A DNA stretch of 64,000 bases from Maribacter orientalis (GTDB lineage Bacteria > Bacteroidota > Bacteroidia > Flavobacteriales > Flavobacteriaceae). A program made the position numbers and the translations under genes. The DNA lies in the NCBI RefSeq assembly GCF_900109345.1, contig NZ_FNZN01000001.1, forward strand, positions 441,883 to 505,882, read 5' to 3'. Below, piece by piece: positions 26,720 to 36,690 of the stretch (within the stretch, counting starts at the first letter, position 1; each line of letters opens with the position of its first letter). The notes beneath the pieces were generated by a model, which was not told the origin of the DNA, made no database searches, and saw nothing but the letters and a program-made list of their open reading frames with translations.

Positions 26720-27301
26720 TTATCGTCCACCTCCATTTCTGTATTTTTCATTTTCTATGCATAACCGAATGATTTCGGCAATTCTTTTTAGTCTGGTTTC
26801 CTCTCTTTTAGCTTGGTTAAGCCAATACAAGTAGCTCTTTTTTTGACCTTTTGTGAAATTTGTAAAGTTTGAAAAGGCTTTAGGATGCTTAACAAACTCC
26901 AACTTTAAATCTGGCGGAACGATACCGTTTTCAACATCGTCTAAAGAGGTCCATGAACCATTTTCCTTAGCGATTTTAATTGATGCTAACCCTGAAGCAT
27001 GCATAAATCCTTTGGCCTTCAAATCTTTTATATGATTTTTATTAACCTTACTCCAAACACTTTTGGGTTTTCGCGGACAAAAATATTGACGTCTCTTGCC
27101 ATCTCCTAAACTTTTAACCGTACTATCGATCCAGCCATAACAAAGGGCAACACGAACAGCTTCTTCCCATCGCATACTATCATTTTCATGGGCTACAGTG
27201 TAGAAAATAATATTAATACCAGAATAATTAGAATGATTATTGTGTAACCATTCTTTAAATTCTATATCATTTCTGAAATATAACTCTGGTAATTTTGTCA
27301 T
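26720..27301 (-). CDS. YdeI/OmpD-associated family protein
   Basis: A 193-residue soluble protein of the YdeI type. Recognisable blocks: ELYFRNDIEFKEWLHNNH at the N-terminus, WEEAVRVALCYGWIDSTVKS near 45, YFCPRKPKSVWSKVNKNHI near 72, and a C-terminal helical arm WLNQAKREETRLKRIAEII. Family members have been linked to antimicrobial peptide resistance in enterobacteria; the biochemical role is unknown. It appears to be a single gene. Confidence 0.85.
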   Translation of the reverse strand: MTKLPELYFRNDIEFKEWLHNNHSNYSGINIIFYTVAHENDSMRWEEAVRVALCYGWIDSTVKSLGDGKRRQYFCPRKPKSVWSKVNKNHIKDLKAKGFMHASGLASIKIAKENGSWTSLDDVENGIVPPDLKLEFVKHPKAFSNFTNFTKGQKKSYLYWLNQAKREETRLKRIAEIIRLCIENEKYRNGGGR

Positions 27302-27426
27302 TATTCATTATTTGTAGATGAATATTTCGTAAAAATACAATGTTTCATAGATAAACTATTGGTTTATAAAGATTCGAACACTATTTTTATAAATTCTTAA
27401 ATCAACTAAACAACAATATTTTACGT

Positions 27427-30400
27427 ATGAAAAAACTTTTTAATGCGCTGCTTTTGGGCTTTGTACTTACTATTGTCTCTTGTGGTGGCAATAAACGAGA
27501 AGGGGAACCCAAGGTCTTGGTATTCTCAAAAACCATGGGTTTTAAACATGCTTCAATTCCTGCAGGGGTTGCTGCCATTCAAAAATTAGGTCAAGAAAAC
27601 GGTTTTGCCGTAGATACGACTAAAAATGCAGAGCTATTTACCGACGAAAATTTAAAACAGTACTCTGCCATTGTATTCATGAGTACAACTGGTAATGTAC
27701 TTGACCAATTTCAAGAAGCTGCTTTTGAGCGATATATTCAAGCTGGTGGAGGTTATGTTGGGGTACATGCCGCAGCAGATACAGAATACGATTGGGGATG
27801 GTACAATAATTTAGCCGGTGCGCAATTTTTAAGCCACCCTAGAGGTACACCAACTGCAGATTTTATCATTAAGGATAAAAACTTTATAGCTACAAAATTT
27901 TTCACCGATAGTGTTTGGAACCGAACGGATGAATTGTACAACTACAAAAACATCAATCCAGATATTAAAGTATTAATGACATTAGATGAATCTTCTTATG
28001 AAGGAGGAGAGAACGGTGATTTTCATCCGATAGCATGGTATCATGATTTTGATGGTGGCCGTGCATTTTATACAGGTGCAGGTCATACGGATGAAAGTTT
28101 TTCTGAAGATTTATTTTTAAAACATCTTTTAGGAGGAATTCAATATGCCATTGGTGATAACTTGAATTTAGATTATACTAAAGTAAAATCACAAATTCCA
28201 CCAGATGCTGATCGTTTTGCAAAAGTTGTTTTGAGTGAGGGTCAGTTTTTTGAGCCTACAGAAATGGCTGTTTTGCCAAATGGAGATGTATTGATAGCAC
28301 AACGAAGAGGTGAAGTGGTTTTGTTTAACAATGAAACTCAAGAATTAAAGGAAGTAGCAAAATTAGATGTATACTGGAAAACATTGGAAACGCCTGGTGT
28401 TAATGCAGAAGAAGGTTTAATGGGATTACAAAAAGATCCTGACTACGCCAATAATCATTGGATTTACTTGTATTATGCACCAACTGGTGATAAATGGATA
28501 AACCGTTTGGCACGTTTTAAATATATGGATGGAAATTTCGATTTAGCCTCTGAACAGGTTATTTTAGAAATTGATTCTCAGAGAGAAATATGCTGTCATA
28601 CAGGTGGTTCAATAGCTTTTGGTCCAGATAACTTACTGTATTTATCTACAGGAGACAATTCAACCCCATTTAATGAAAAGAATCAAAAATATGTCAATAA
28701 TGGTTTTGCGCCATTAAACGATACACCTGGTCATGAGCAATTTGATGCACGTAGAACCTCAGGAAACACCAATGATCTTCGTGGTAAGATTTTAAGAATT
28801 AAGGTAAAGGAAGATGGTACATATGATATTCCTGAAGGAAACTTGTTCCCGGTAGGTACCGATAAAACAAGACCTGAGATTTATACTATGGGTCATAGAA
28901 ACCCATATAGAATTTCTGTTGATATCAAAAGAGGATATGTATACTGGGGAGATGTTGGGCCAGATGCAAGAGCAGATAGTTTAGGTACTAGAGGGCCAAG
29001 AGGTTATGACGAAATGAACCAAGCACGAAAGGCAGGTAACTTCGGATGGCCTTTATTTATCGGTGATAACTATGCTTACAATGCATATAATTATGAAACA
29101 GGTGAAAGCGGACCAACATTTGATCCAGAGAAACCGATGAATACTTCAAGAAACAATACTGGTTTAACAGAATTACCACCTGCAATGCCAGCTTATGTCT
29201 ATTATCCTTATGATGAATCAGCTAGCTTTCCACAAACTGCTACAGGAGGTAGAAATGCAATGGCGGGACCTACCTATTATTCAGATTTATATCAAGGTGA
29301 TGAAAAGTTGCCAAGTTATTATGATGGTAAGGTGATTATTTATGATTGGATGCGTGGATGGATGTTTGCCGTTCATTTAGCCGAAGATGGTAGTTTTAGT
29401 AAAATGGAGCCATTTGCACCTAATGTAAAATTGAATAATTTAATTGACATGGAAGTAGGTCCGAATGGTAAAATTTACCTATTGGAATATGGAAGTGGTT
29501 GGTTCTCACAGAATTCAAATTCTGCTTTAAGTTACATCGAGTATAATGGAGGTAATAGACCACCGGTAATTGATAACCTAATTGTAGATCACACATCAGG
29601 AAAACTTCCATTAGGGGTTACGGCAAGCACAGAAGCTGTTGACCGTGAAGGTGATGCGATTAAGTACTTGTGGGATTTTGGTAATGGTGACACCAAAGAG
29701 ACTTCTGAGCCAAATGTAAATTATACGTATGCTAATGCAGGTGCATTTAAATTGAATGTAACGGTAGAGGATGATAAAGGAGCTTCGGCAACTAGTGAAA
29801 GTACAAGTATAGTAGCGGGTAACTCTAGACCAGAAGTTGCAATCTCTTTAGGCGGAAACACTCCGGCATTTTATTTACCAGGTCAGAAAATTGCTTATGA
29901 TGTAACAGTTACAGATCCAGACGGAACAGTTATCGACCCAAAAAACATTTTTGTAAGTGTCGATTATTTAGAAGGAATGGATAAGGTAGCTATGAATATG
30001 GGGCACCAACAAGTTTCTGCAGCAGTTACAGGTAAAGCTTTAACACAGACTATGGATTGTAAAACGTGCCATAAGGAAGCAGAAGCATCTATTGGTCCGA
30101 ATTACAAAGATGTGGCAGCTAAATATAAAGAACGTCGCGATGCTTTAACTTATTTACAAGGTAAAATAGTCACTGGTGGTACTGGTGTATGGGGAGAGGT
30201 AACTATGCCTGCGCATCCTAATGTAACTTCTGATGAATCTAGACAGATCGGATTGTATATACTTTCATTGAACGAAGATGATAAAAAAGTAAAATCATTA
30301 CCGGCAAAAGGTACTATAACTGCAGAATCATCCGCTCCTGGTAACATGTTGGTAATTACAGCTAGTTACACAGACGCAGGTGCAGAAGGTACAATACCAC

Positions 30401-30822
30401 TTACGGGATCTAAATCAATAGCTTTACCAAGCAGCACAGTTAAATTTTCTGATAAAATGAAAGTTGATGGAATGCAAGCAATGAGCTTTGGTGGAAGGGA
30501 TCTTCTATTAATAAACAAATCAAAAGGATGGTTTATCTTAGAGGATATGTCGTTAAAGGGCGTGAAATCCGTATCGCTAACTGCGGGATGGCAAGCACCA
30601 CCGACAATGTTCTTTGATTTTGAAATTCATGAGAACTCTGCTAATGGTCCTTTAATAGGTAAAGGACAACTTCCGGCACAAGCAGGAGGTACTCAAGGAA
30701 CAATGTTCACGATTCCAATTACTGAAACGGTTACTAGTGAAGGGCCTTACTACATCACCTTTAAAGGTGAAGAAGGAAAAGAGCTTTCTCAGTTGGCGCT
30801 TACAAGTGCTATTTTCAAATAG
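27427..30822 (+). CDS. Multidomain lipoprotein: ThuA, sugar dehydrogenase, PKD, cytochrome c, CBM-like
   Basis: An 1131-residue lipoprotein (signal ending VLTIVSCGG). Domain order: ThuA-like amidotransferase-fold domain (about 28-240; VLVFSKTMGFKHASIPAG, GYVGVHAAADTEYDWGWY); PQQ-type glucose/sorbosone dehydrogenase propeller (about 258-690; TEMAVLPNGDVLIAQRRGEV, EEGLMGLQKDPDYANNHWI, GHRNPYRISVD); PKD domain (about 710-800; KYLWDFGNGDTKETSEP); class I cytochrome c (CKTCHK at 878-883, possible axial Met in VTMPAHP near 926); and a C-terminal CBM6-like sandwich (about 1000-1131). The layout suggests a surface sugar oxidase passing electrons to its own haem. PQQ dependence is a family assumption. 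Confidence 0.9.
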   Translation: MKKLFNALLLGFVLTIVSCGGNKREGEPKVLVFSKTMGFKHASIPAGVAAIQKLGQENGFAVDTTKNAELFTDENLKQYSAIVFMSTTGNVLDQFQEAAFERYIQAGGGYVGVHAAADTEYDWGWYNNLAGAQFLSHPRGTPTADFIIKDKNFIATKFFTDSVWNRTDELYNYKNINPDIKVLMTLDESSYEGGENGDFHPIAWYHDFDGGRAFYTGAGHTDESFSEDLFLKHLLGGIQYAIGDNLNLDYTKVKSQIPPDADRFAKVVLSEGQFFEPTEMAVLPNGDVLIAQRRGEVVLFNNETQELKEVAKLDVYWKTLETPGVNAEEGLMGLQKDPDYANNHWIYLYYAPTGDKWINRLARFKYMDGNFDLASEQVILEIDSQREICCHTGGSIAFGPDNLLYLSTGDNSTPFNEKNQKYVNNGFAPLNDTPGHEQFDARRTSGNTNDLRGKILRIKVKEDGTYDIPEGNLFPVGTDKTRPEIYTMGHRNPYRISVDIKRGYVYWGDVGPDARADSLGTRGPRGYDEMNQARKAGNFGWPLFIGDNYAYNAYNYETGESGPTFDPEKPMNTSRNNTGLTELPPAMPAYVYYPYDESASFPQTATGGRNAMAGPTYYSDLYQGDEKLPSYYDGKVIIYDWMRGWMFAVHLAEDGSFSKMEPFAPNVKLNNLIDMEVGPNGKIYLLEYGSGWFSQNSNSALSYIEYNGGNRPPVIDNLIVDHTSGKLPLGVTASTEAVDREGDAIKYLWDFGNGDTKETSEPNVNYTYANAGAFKLNVTVEDDKGASATSESTSIVAGNSRPEVAISLGGNTPAFYLPGQKIAYDVTVTDPDGTVIDPKNIFVSVDYLEGMDKVAMNMGHQQVSAAVTGKALTQTMDCKTCHKEAEASIGPNYKDVAAKYKERRDALTYLQGKIVTGGTGVWGEVTMPAHPNVTSDESRQIGLYILSLNEDDKKVKSLPAKGTITAESSAPGNMLVITASYTDAGAEGTIPLTGSKSIALPSSTVKFSDKMKVDGMQAMSFGGRDLLLINKSKGWFILEDMSLKGVKSVSLTAGWQAPPTMFFDFEIHENSANGPLIGKGQLPAQAGGTQGTMFTIPITETVTSEGPYYITFKGEEGKELSQLALTSAIFK

Positions 30823-30845
30823 TAGAATAAGATTACATTGAAATG

Positions 30846-30876
30846 AAAAGCCCGCTCTCGAGCGGGCTTTTCTATT
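30846..30876. terminator. Strong bidirectional terminator between convergent genes
   Basis: AAAAGCCCGCTC (30846-30857) pairs perfectly with GAGCGGGCTTTT (30860-30871), giving a GC-rich stem. It is followed by TTTTCTATTTT on the plus strand and CTTTTCATTTC on the minus strand. It serves the large ThuA/dehydrogenase gene and the convergent GAF gene. Confidence 0.9.
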
Positions 30877-30900
30877 TTAGATACTTAGGTTTATAATAAA

Positions 30901-31371
30901 CTATCGGTTTAATTTTTGACTTATCGACTCGCCAATTTTCATCAATAAGTTGGTTTCTTTTTCTGTGAAATCATAAGATACCGGTTTTGCAATACCGATT
31001 GTGCCAAATAGCTTTTCATTATAAAGTAATGGTGCAGCTAATGAACCTTCGACTTTGGTGTCTTTTGCAGAAGGTCTTGCAATTCCAGAATCATCTGTTT
31101 GTAGATTGCACATTTCTACAGGTTTTCTGCGTTCAGCGGCTATACCCGCCATACCTTTTCCAATAGGAATTGTGGATAGCTTAGGAATTAAAAATTCTGG
31201 AATACCTATTTGAGCTTGTAGTTGTAGTAAGGAGTCGTTATCTAAAAAGTGTAATGTTCCTGTAGAACAATTGAAATGCTCTAAGGTTAGTTTTAGTAGA
31301 TTTCCCCAGTTCGGAGCATCTTTCGATAATTCAACTTTTAACGTATTTGGTATTTCTAAGGTGTTGTTCAT
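30901..31371 (-). CDS. Single GAF domain protein
   Basis: A 156-residue soluble protein made almost wholly of one GAF domain: LKLTLEHFNCSTGTLHFLD, TIPIGKGMAGIAAERRKPVE, GSLAAPLLYNEKLFGTIGIA and FTEKETNLLMKIGESISQKL. There is no attached kinase, HTH or diguanylate cyclase domain. The cysteine arrangement of free-methionine sulfoxide reductases is not obvious, so a ligand-sensing role is more likely than catalysis. It is transcribed toward the strong shared terminator. Confidence 0.83.
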   Translation of the reverse strand: MNNTLEIPNTLKVELSKDAPNWGNLLKLTLEHFNCSTGTLHFLDNDSLLQLQAQIGIPEFLIPKLSTIPIGKGMAGIAAERRKPVEMCNLQTDDSGIARPSAKDTKVEGSLAAPLLYNEKLFGTIGIAKPVSYDFTEKETNLLMKIGESISQKLNR

Positions 31372-31464
31372 TTTTTATCAATTCTAAAATACCATTTAAT
31401 TAAGAGGGTATTTAAGTTATCGTATGATAAAGGTACGTTTTATCTCTTTTCGATAACAGTCTCG

Positions 31465-32070
31465 CTAAGCAACTTTTGTCCCTCTTGGTGGCTTCCTGTA
31501 GGCATAATATCCTAAGACAGTATTTATGGCTTTTGCAATGGCTATTCTGATAGGAAATAGCTCTTCTCCTAAAGATTCATCAATAGATCGTAATTGCATA
31601 TAATAATTACTGATTAAGGGATACTCTTTTTTTGCAGCAATATGCGACTCCGCTTTAGCAACCGCAACGGGCATTCCCTCTTTTATGGGTTTACAAGTTA
31701 CCAAAGTTGGTTTGTCATTTTTATGAAGCATTGCTGAAAACCCAAACAATCTACAGATTAGACCGCGATGTGCATAGTCAGAACAGAAACCGATTGCACC
31801 AGGCGCCAGAATAGTATTTAAAACAGGACATAAAGTAGTGGACTTGTCATTGTTTAAAGTGTCAAGCCATTGTTCTGCTTCACCATTTTTAAAAAGTGAA
31901 TACGCCAAAGGTAGAAACTCTAAGGCTGTGGCATTGATATCGGGTTTAGTGCAGCATTTACCGCAATTGGGCATACAGCCCAGCCCTGTGGATTTTTGAA
32001 AGGAGCCCACCTCCTTTTCCAATTGGTTGAAAACACGTTCTACCGCTCGAACTTTTAGGTATATCGACAA
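31465..32070 (-). CDS. YkgJ family cysteine-cluster protein
   Basis: A 201-residue protein with a Cys-rich Fe/Zn-binding type cluster: GLGCMPNCGKCCTKPDINA near 30, then CPVLN, FCSDYAHRGLICRLFG near 95-110, and TCKPI near 125. This spacing is typical of the YkgJ (CxxCxxCC) family; the exact function is unknown, although some members are suspected oxidoreductase or metal-delivery proteins. A frame extends beyond the ATG on another frame only, so the start is secure. About 90 bp separates it from the GAF gene downstream. Confidence 0.83.
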   Translation of the reverse strand: MSIYLKVRAVERVFNQLEKEVGSFQKSTGLGCMPNCGKCCTKPDINATALEFLPLAYSLFKNGEAEQWLDTLNNDKSTTLCPVLNTILAPGAIGFCSDYAHRGLICRLFGFSAMLHKNDKPTLVTCKPIKEGMPVAVAKAESHIAAKKEYPLISNYYMQLRSIDESLGEELFPIRIAIAKAINTVLGYYAYRKPPRGTKVA

Positions 32071-32253
32071 AGTCTAATTTAAGAAGACGAAGGTAGACTA
32101 AGTTTACATACACCGAACAAAAGCACAAAGTTTTATTTGTCAATATATAATTTTAGATAATAAGGTGTTAATAGATTGAAAATCAAATTTTTAGATTTGA
32201 ATAATTCTCTCTAATTAAGAATGAATTTTAAGTAAAAAAGTGTAGTAATTATT

Positions 32254-33369
32254 TTAAAATTGTTCCGTCTTTAAATCTATAGGTTTACCAGCCAAATGCT
32301 CTTTAATTTCAAATTTTATAACTCCTAATAGTTGTTCCTCGTCAGTTAAAACTTGTACTTCCCACTCACCTGGTTTAACATTGTTTTTATAGGTGTATCC
32401 TCTAAAACCACCATCGCGACCTCCGGTGATATTATATCCGATATCTTCAGTGGTTTCCCATTCTTTAGTAGTTTCATTATACCATTTCCATCTATGGAAA
32501 ACAGCTTTTTTTAAATCGGTAGGTGCGAAAATAGATGAAAATATATATACACTTTCGTTGGGTTGATAAAGGAAATCTAATTTATGTTTCCTCCAAAAAA
32601 CAAAGGAATCTTCAGACTCATAACTTACCAGATACCTATTGTCTTTCATGGTTACATTATGCGCTACAATACCTTTGTCTAAAGCTAATGGTACAGGAGG
32701 AATAAGCTTTAAGAAATAGAATAGATTAATTATACCGTAGATACTTAGTATAATAGTAATCATCTTACCTAAATTTATTTCTTGTCGGGTACTTGGACTT
32801 TTACCATAAATAAATATCAATAAAACTAATGTAACAGCAAGACTGGCTGCACCCGAAATTAGAAAAATAGTGGTATTTAGTTCCTTTAAAAAAACTGGGA
32901 TCATGAAGGCGAAAAAAGTAAAGCTGATAAAATAATACACTCCAAATTGCAAATATTTATTCGAGATTCTCTTTTTTAAAAACTCATTGGCAATCAACAA
33001 CAAGACTAGTATGATGAAGAAAGATGCAGTCTTTGAAAGCGAAACACTTCTAGAAAAATAGATAACATATGCGCTTGAAAGTCCACCGAAGAAAAACTGT
33101 ATGGCCAATGGAAAATACTCTTCATATCGTTCTAAGAACGTATTTTTCCATTTACCATCATCAACTAAATTATATAGATATAGTACTATAGATAATGATG
33201 TCATGTGCAAACATAATATCGTTAAATCATAAGTACGGTCAATGCGGCCTAAGGTTAGAGTGTCAAAAATAAAACCGCCAATAAAGAATATTATTGGCAC
33301 ATACTTAGAGTGTCTTCGAATGAAATATCTGAAGTCACTGTTTTTAAATCTAACGATTGTTCTTTTCAT
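32254..33369 (-). CDS. DUF2914 domain-containing multi-pass membrane protein
   Basis: A 371-residue protein. The N-terminal half has about seven hydrophobic helices (roughly 22-40, 47-65, 87-105, 112-130, 140-160, 165-187, 200-222). The C-terminal part (about 228-365) is the extracytoplasmic DUF2914 domain, with ESVYIFSSIFAP, VFHRWKWYNETTKEWE, GYNITGGRDGGFRGYTYK and PGEWEVQVLTDE. DUF2914 is presumed to bind or sense something at the cell surface; no function is established. No close same-strand partner is evident. Confidence 0.85.
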   Translation of the reverse strand: MKRTIVRFKNSDFRYFIRRHSKYVPIIFFIGGFIFDTLTLGRIDRTYDLTILCLHMTSLSIVLYLYNLVDDGKWKNTFLERYEEYFPLAIQFFFGGLSSAYVIYFSRSVSLSKTASFFIILVLLLIANEFLKKRISNKYLQFGVYYFISFTFFAFMIPVFLKELNTTIFLISGAASLAVTLVLLIFIYGKSPSTRQEINLGKMITIILSIYGIINLFYFLKLIPPVPLALDKGIVAHNVTMKDNRYLVSYESEDSFVFWRKHKLDFLYQPNESVYIFSSIFAPTDLKKAVFHRWKWYNETTKEWETTEDIGYNITGGRDGGFRGYTYKNNVKPGEWEVQVLTDEEQLLGVIKFEIKEHLAGKPIDLKTEQF

Positions 33370-33458
33370 GAAGCACTAGGGTAATAATCGTTAAATGTAA
33401 ATTAAATAAGAAGAGGTTATTGCTCTAATACTATTTATGATGAGCCCAATACAATTAA

Positions 33459-35069
33459 TTAATTCGGTTTTGAATCCATGTAAAAATTAGGGTCTAGCGT
33501 AATAGTTTTTAAGTCTCCTTTAATTTTTTGTTTTTGCCATGTAGTAGTGGGTTCTAGCCACATAGGTTTCTCATTAATATAAATACGTAAAGGAAGGGTG
33601 AAGCCTTCTACTGCATTTGCATATCGATACATTAGCTTTTTTCCGTTTATAGTATACTCAAAAACTGGAATTTTGGTAGTGCGTAAATACTGATTAAAGA
33701 AAGGTCTTAAATCGCGTTTCATTTGTACACTAATATAATGTTCAATTTGGTCTGTTGTTACCGTTTTATGATAGAACTCTTTATTTAGCCCTCTAAGAAT
33801 CATTCGCCATTTATCATCGTCATTAACTACTTGGCGTAGTGTATGCAAAATATTTGAACCTTTATAGTACATATCACCACTACCTTCATGATTAACATCG
33901 TAAATACCAATAATTGGCCGGTCATTTTTAATGTTTTTACGAATTCCTTGAACGTAAGCATTTGCAGCTTCGGTGCCATAATGATAATCTAAAAACAAAC
34001 TTTCAGAATAACAGGTAAAACCTTCATGAACCCACATATCAGCTGCATCTTTGTATGTGATGTTATTGGCAAACCATTCATGACCAGCCTCGTGTATAAT
34101 TATAAAATCAAATTTTAAACCCCATCCGGACCCTGACAAATCTCTACCCAAATAACCTTTTAAATATTGGTTGCCATAGGTCACAGAGCTTTGATGTTCC
34201 ATGCCCAAATAAGGCACTTCAACTAACTTAAATGAATCTTCATAAAAAGGGTAGGGACCAAACCAGTTTTCAAAGGCTTCCATCATTTTCGGGGCATCTT
34301 TGAAATGCTTTCTAGCCTTTTCTAAATTATAGTTTAGAACATAATAATCCATGTCTAAGTCTCCCTTTTCGCCATCGTACATTTCACCAAAATGAACATA
34401 ATCGCCAATATTAACGTTGACACCATAATTGTTGATTGGGTTCGATACAAACCAATGGTACGTGTTTGTTTCTTTATTTATCTTTCTTAATCTTCCGTTA
34501 GATACATTCATAAGTCCCTTAGGGACTTTTACACTGATAAGCATACTATCTACTTCATCATACATATGGTCTTTGTTCGGCCACCAGACGCTAGCACCTA
34601 AACCTTGACATGAAGTTGCCACAAAATCTTTACCGTTTTCATCTTTCTTCCAAGAAAACCCACCATCCCAAGGAGCTCTTACCGCTTCCTTTGGGTGACC
34701 GGAATAAGTCACTATAATTTCATTAAACTCACCAAGTTTTTGCTGCTTCTCTAATTGAATAAAATGGGCATTTCCATTATGGGTAATCTCTAATTCCTGA
34801 CCATCCTGTGTTACTTTTTGAATTTGCAACGGTGATTGTAAATCAACCTGCAATACTTGATGAGGTTCTAAAACTTTGTAGCGAATGGTATTACTACCGC
34901 TTATGAATTTGTTATCAGGATTTACATCGATATCTAAATGATAGTAATTCAAATCCCACCAAGAACGTTCAGGAGTAATACTTCCTCTGAGGGTGTCTTG
35001 CTCTGTAAATGTTTGAGCTTGACCAAAAGTGAAAAACCCTAAGGCAAGGGCAATTACTATATTTTTCAT
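33459..35069 (-). CDS. Exported M1 family metallopeptidase
   Basis: A 536-residue aminopeptidase-type enzyme with signal peptide MKNIVIALALGFFTFGQAQ. The N-terminal beta-sandwich (about 30-240) is followed by the thermolysin-like catalytic domain with zinc site HEAGHEWFANN (His326, Glu327, His330). The third ligand is in WVHEGFTCYSE about 19 residues later. GMEHQSSVTYG near 290 corresponds to the exopeptidase GAMEN-like substrate loop. The C-terminal helical domain is short. It removes N-terminal residues from peptides outside the cytoplasm; the M28 peptidase gene lies 60 bp upstream on the same strand. Confidence 0.92.
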   Translation of the reverse strand: MKNIVIALALGFFTFGQAQTFTEQDTLRGSITPERSWWDLNYYHLDIDVNPDNKFISGSNTIRYKVLEPHQVLQVDLQSPLQIQKVTQDGQELEITHNGNAHFIQLEKQQKLGEFNEIIVTYSGHPKEAVRAPWDGGFSWKKDENGKDFVATSCQGLGASVWWPNKDHMYDEVDSMLISVKVPKGLMNVSNGRLRKINKETNTYHWFVSNPINNYGVNVNIGDYVHFGEMYDGEKGDLDMDYYVLNYNLEKARKHFKDAPKMMEAFENWFGPYPFYEDSFKLVEVPYLGMEHQSSVTYGNQYLKGYLGRDLSGSGWGLKFDFIIIHEAGHEWFANNITYKDAADMWVHEGFTCYSESLFLDYHYGTEAANAYVQGIRKNIKNDRPIIGIYDVNHEGSGDMYYKGSNILHTLRQVVNDDDKWRMILRGLNKEFYHKTVTTDQIEHYISVQMKRDLRPFFNQYLRTTKIPVFEYTINGKKLMYRYANAVEGFTLPLRIYINEKPMWLEPTTTWQKQKIKGDLKTITLDPNFYMDSKPN

Positions 35070-35129
35070 CCTATAATGAATTAAATTATTCTTGTAATAA
35101 ATATCAACATTAGATTAAAATGGCCGATT

Positions 35130-36461
35130 TTATCTAAATATCCCGTTAGGAAAAACTACAGGACTTTCAAATCCGTTTTCACCTACGGCAGAAACTCCGA
35201 AAAAGAAATTATCGATAACTATACCTTCTAAAGTGAACTCAGTTACATCGCCTACATAACGGCTATAATCCCAAGTAGGGGATGTAGTATCTCTCCAATA
35301 TATTTTATATCCTTTTGCGCCGTCTACTTTACTCCACTGAAACTTTGCTGCTGGTTGAACAATTCCGCCAATTTTTACCGTGGTTGGTGAAGGTGGAGCC
35401 CAAGCCAAAGATGCTAGATTAATAGCGTTTACAGCAGTTAATTTAGCGGCGTATTTAAAATTTACATGTTCTAGAACATCACCATAGGCAATACCATTTT
35501 CAACACGAATATCTTGATGTTGTTGCGTGTAGTTTTCGTGTGCTTCCATAATACGAATACCAGGAAAGCCTGCATCGTTAAACGGTCTGTGGTGACCGCC
35601 ACGACCAAAACGGTCTAAACGATATATCATCATAGGGTTCATTTCGGGCATGTATTGCTTCACATTTTTATGCACATAACGCGCCAGTTGTCTTGAGATA
35701 CCATCAACCTCGCCACCATAAAAACGTCTAGCTTTACGTTGCTCTTCAGTTTCGGTTGGAGGTACTGGTTCAGAGAAAATTCTGAAATCAACATTACTAA
35801 CAATACCATCTACACCTGTAATGTTACCGATCATATCATTATTGAAAATTCCGATAACTTCCCAACCTTGGTCTTTTGCATACTGCGCAACGCCGCCACC
35901 GCCGAATAACCCTTGTTCTTCGCCAGATAAACCCATATAAATAATACTGTTCTCAAATTTATATTTGGAAAGCACCCTTGCTGCTTCAATAGTACCTGCC
36001 ATGCCACTAGCATTATCATTCGCACCTGGAGATTCATCTGTGTAATTTGTTGGATCACTCACCCTAGAATCTATATCACCACTCATGATGATATAGCGAT
36101 TAGGATATGTAGAGCCTTTTTGAATAGCGAGTACATTAACTACTTCCACATCTTTTACGATGCGGTCATTAGCTCCCTTTTTTATTAAATCTTTTTGATA
36201 GATAACATTCAAACAACCATTACAAGCACTTGATGTTTTTTCAAATTCACTTTTAATCCATCTTCTTGCGGCTCCAATACCTCTTGTTTGAGAAACGGTA
36301 TCGCTTAAGGTATGTCTAGTGCCAAAATTGGTAAGTTTTGTAATATCATTTTCAATACGCTCTGCTGAAACTGAATTGATAATATCGTAAATACGTTGGT
36401 CGGTTTGGGCAGACATAACAAACGCTGAGGTCAGAAGACCAATAAGAAGTAATTTTTTCAT
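35130..36461 (-). CDS. Exported M28 family peptidase with fibronectin-like C-terminus
   Basis: A 443-residue enzyme with signal peptide MKKLLLIGLLTSAFVMSAQ. The di-zinc M28 site is visible: MSGDIDSR (about 127), SPGANDNASGMAGTIEAARV (about 143, first Asp ligand), GLSGEEQGLFGG (Glu-Glu), NNDMIGN, and the late His in HHRPFNDAGFPGIRIMEAHE. The C-terminal about 85 residues form a fibronectin III-like module (KFQWSKVDGAKGYKIYWRDT). It probably cleaves amino acids or dipeptides from peptides outside the cytoplasm, in line with the M1 peptidase encoded 60 bp downstream. Confidence 0.92.
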   Translation of the reverse strand: MKKLLLIGLLTSAFVMSAQTDQRIYDIINSVSAERIENDITKLTNFGTRHTLSDTVSQTRGIGAARRWIKSEFEKTSSACNGCLNVIYQKDLIKKGANDRIVKDVEVVNVLAIQKGSTYPNRYIIMSGDIDSRVSDPTNYTDESPGANDNASGMAGTIEAARVLSKYKFENSIIYMGLSGEEQGLFGGGGVAQYAKDQGWEVIGIFNNDMIGNITGVDGIVSNVDFRIFSEPVPPTETEEQRKARRFYGGEVDGISRQLARYVHKNVKQYMPEMNPMMIYRLDRFGRGGHHRPFNDAGFPGIRIMEAHENYTQQHQDIRVENGIAYGDVLEHVNFKYAAKLTAVNAINLASLAWAPPSPTTVKIGGIVQPAAKFQWSKVDGAKGYKIYWRDTTSPTWDYSRYVGDVTEFTLEGIVIDNFFFGVSAVGENGFESPVVFPNGIFR

Positions 36462-36690
36462 TTCAATTTGGTTTATAATTTTAAAATGGTAACTAGTGTG
36501 AAGTCCACTAAATGGACAAAAATATTATTTTTTATTGCTTGGTAATCACTGTAAATAACATATTGAGTATTGAATAATTGTTAAAGGTATTAAACATACA
36601 GAAACAAAAATCGGGAAATGAATTTTATAGAACAATAAATACATCACATTTTCTCTTTGATTATGGGCACAAAAAAGGCTATGGCATGAA

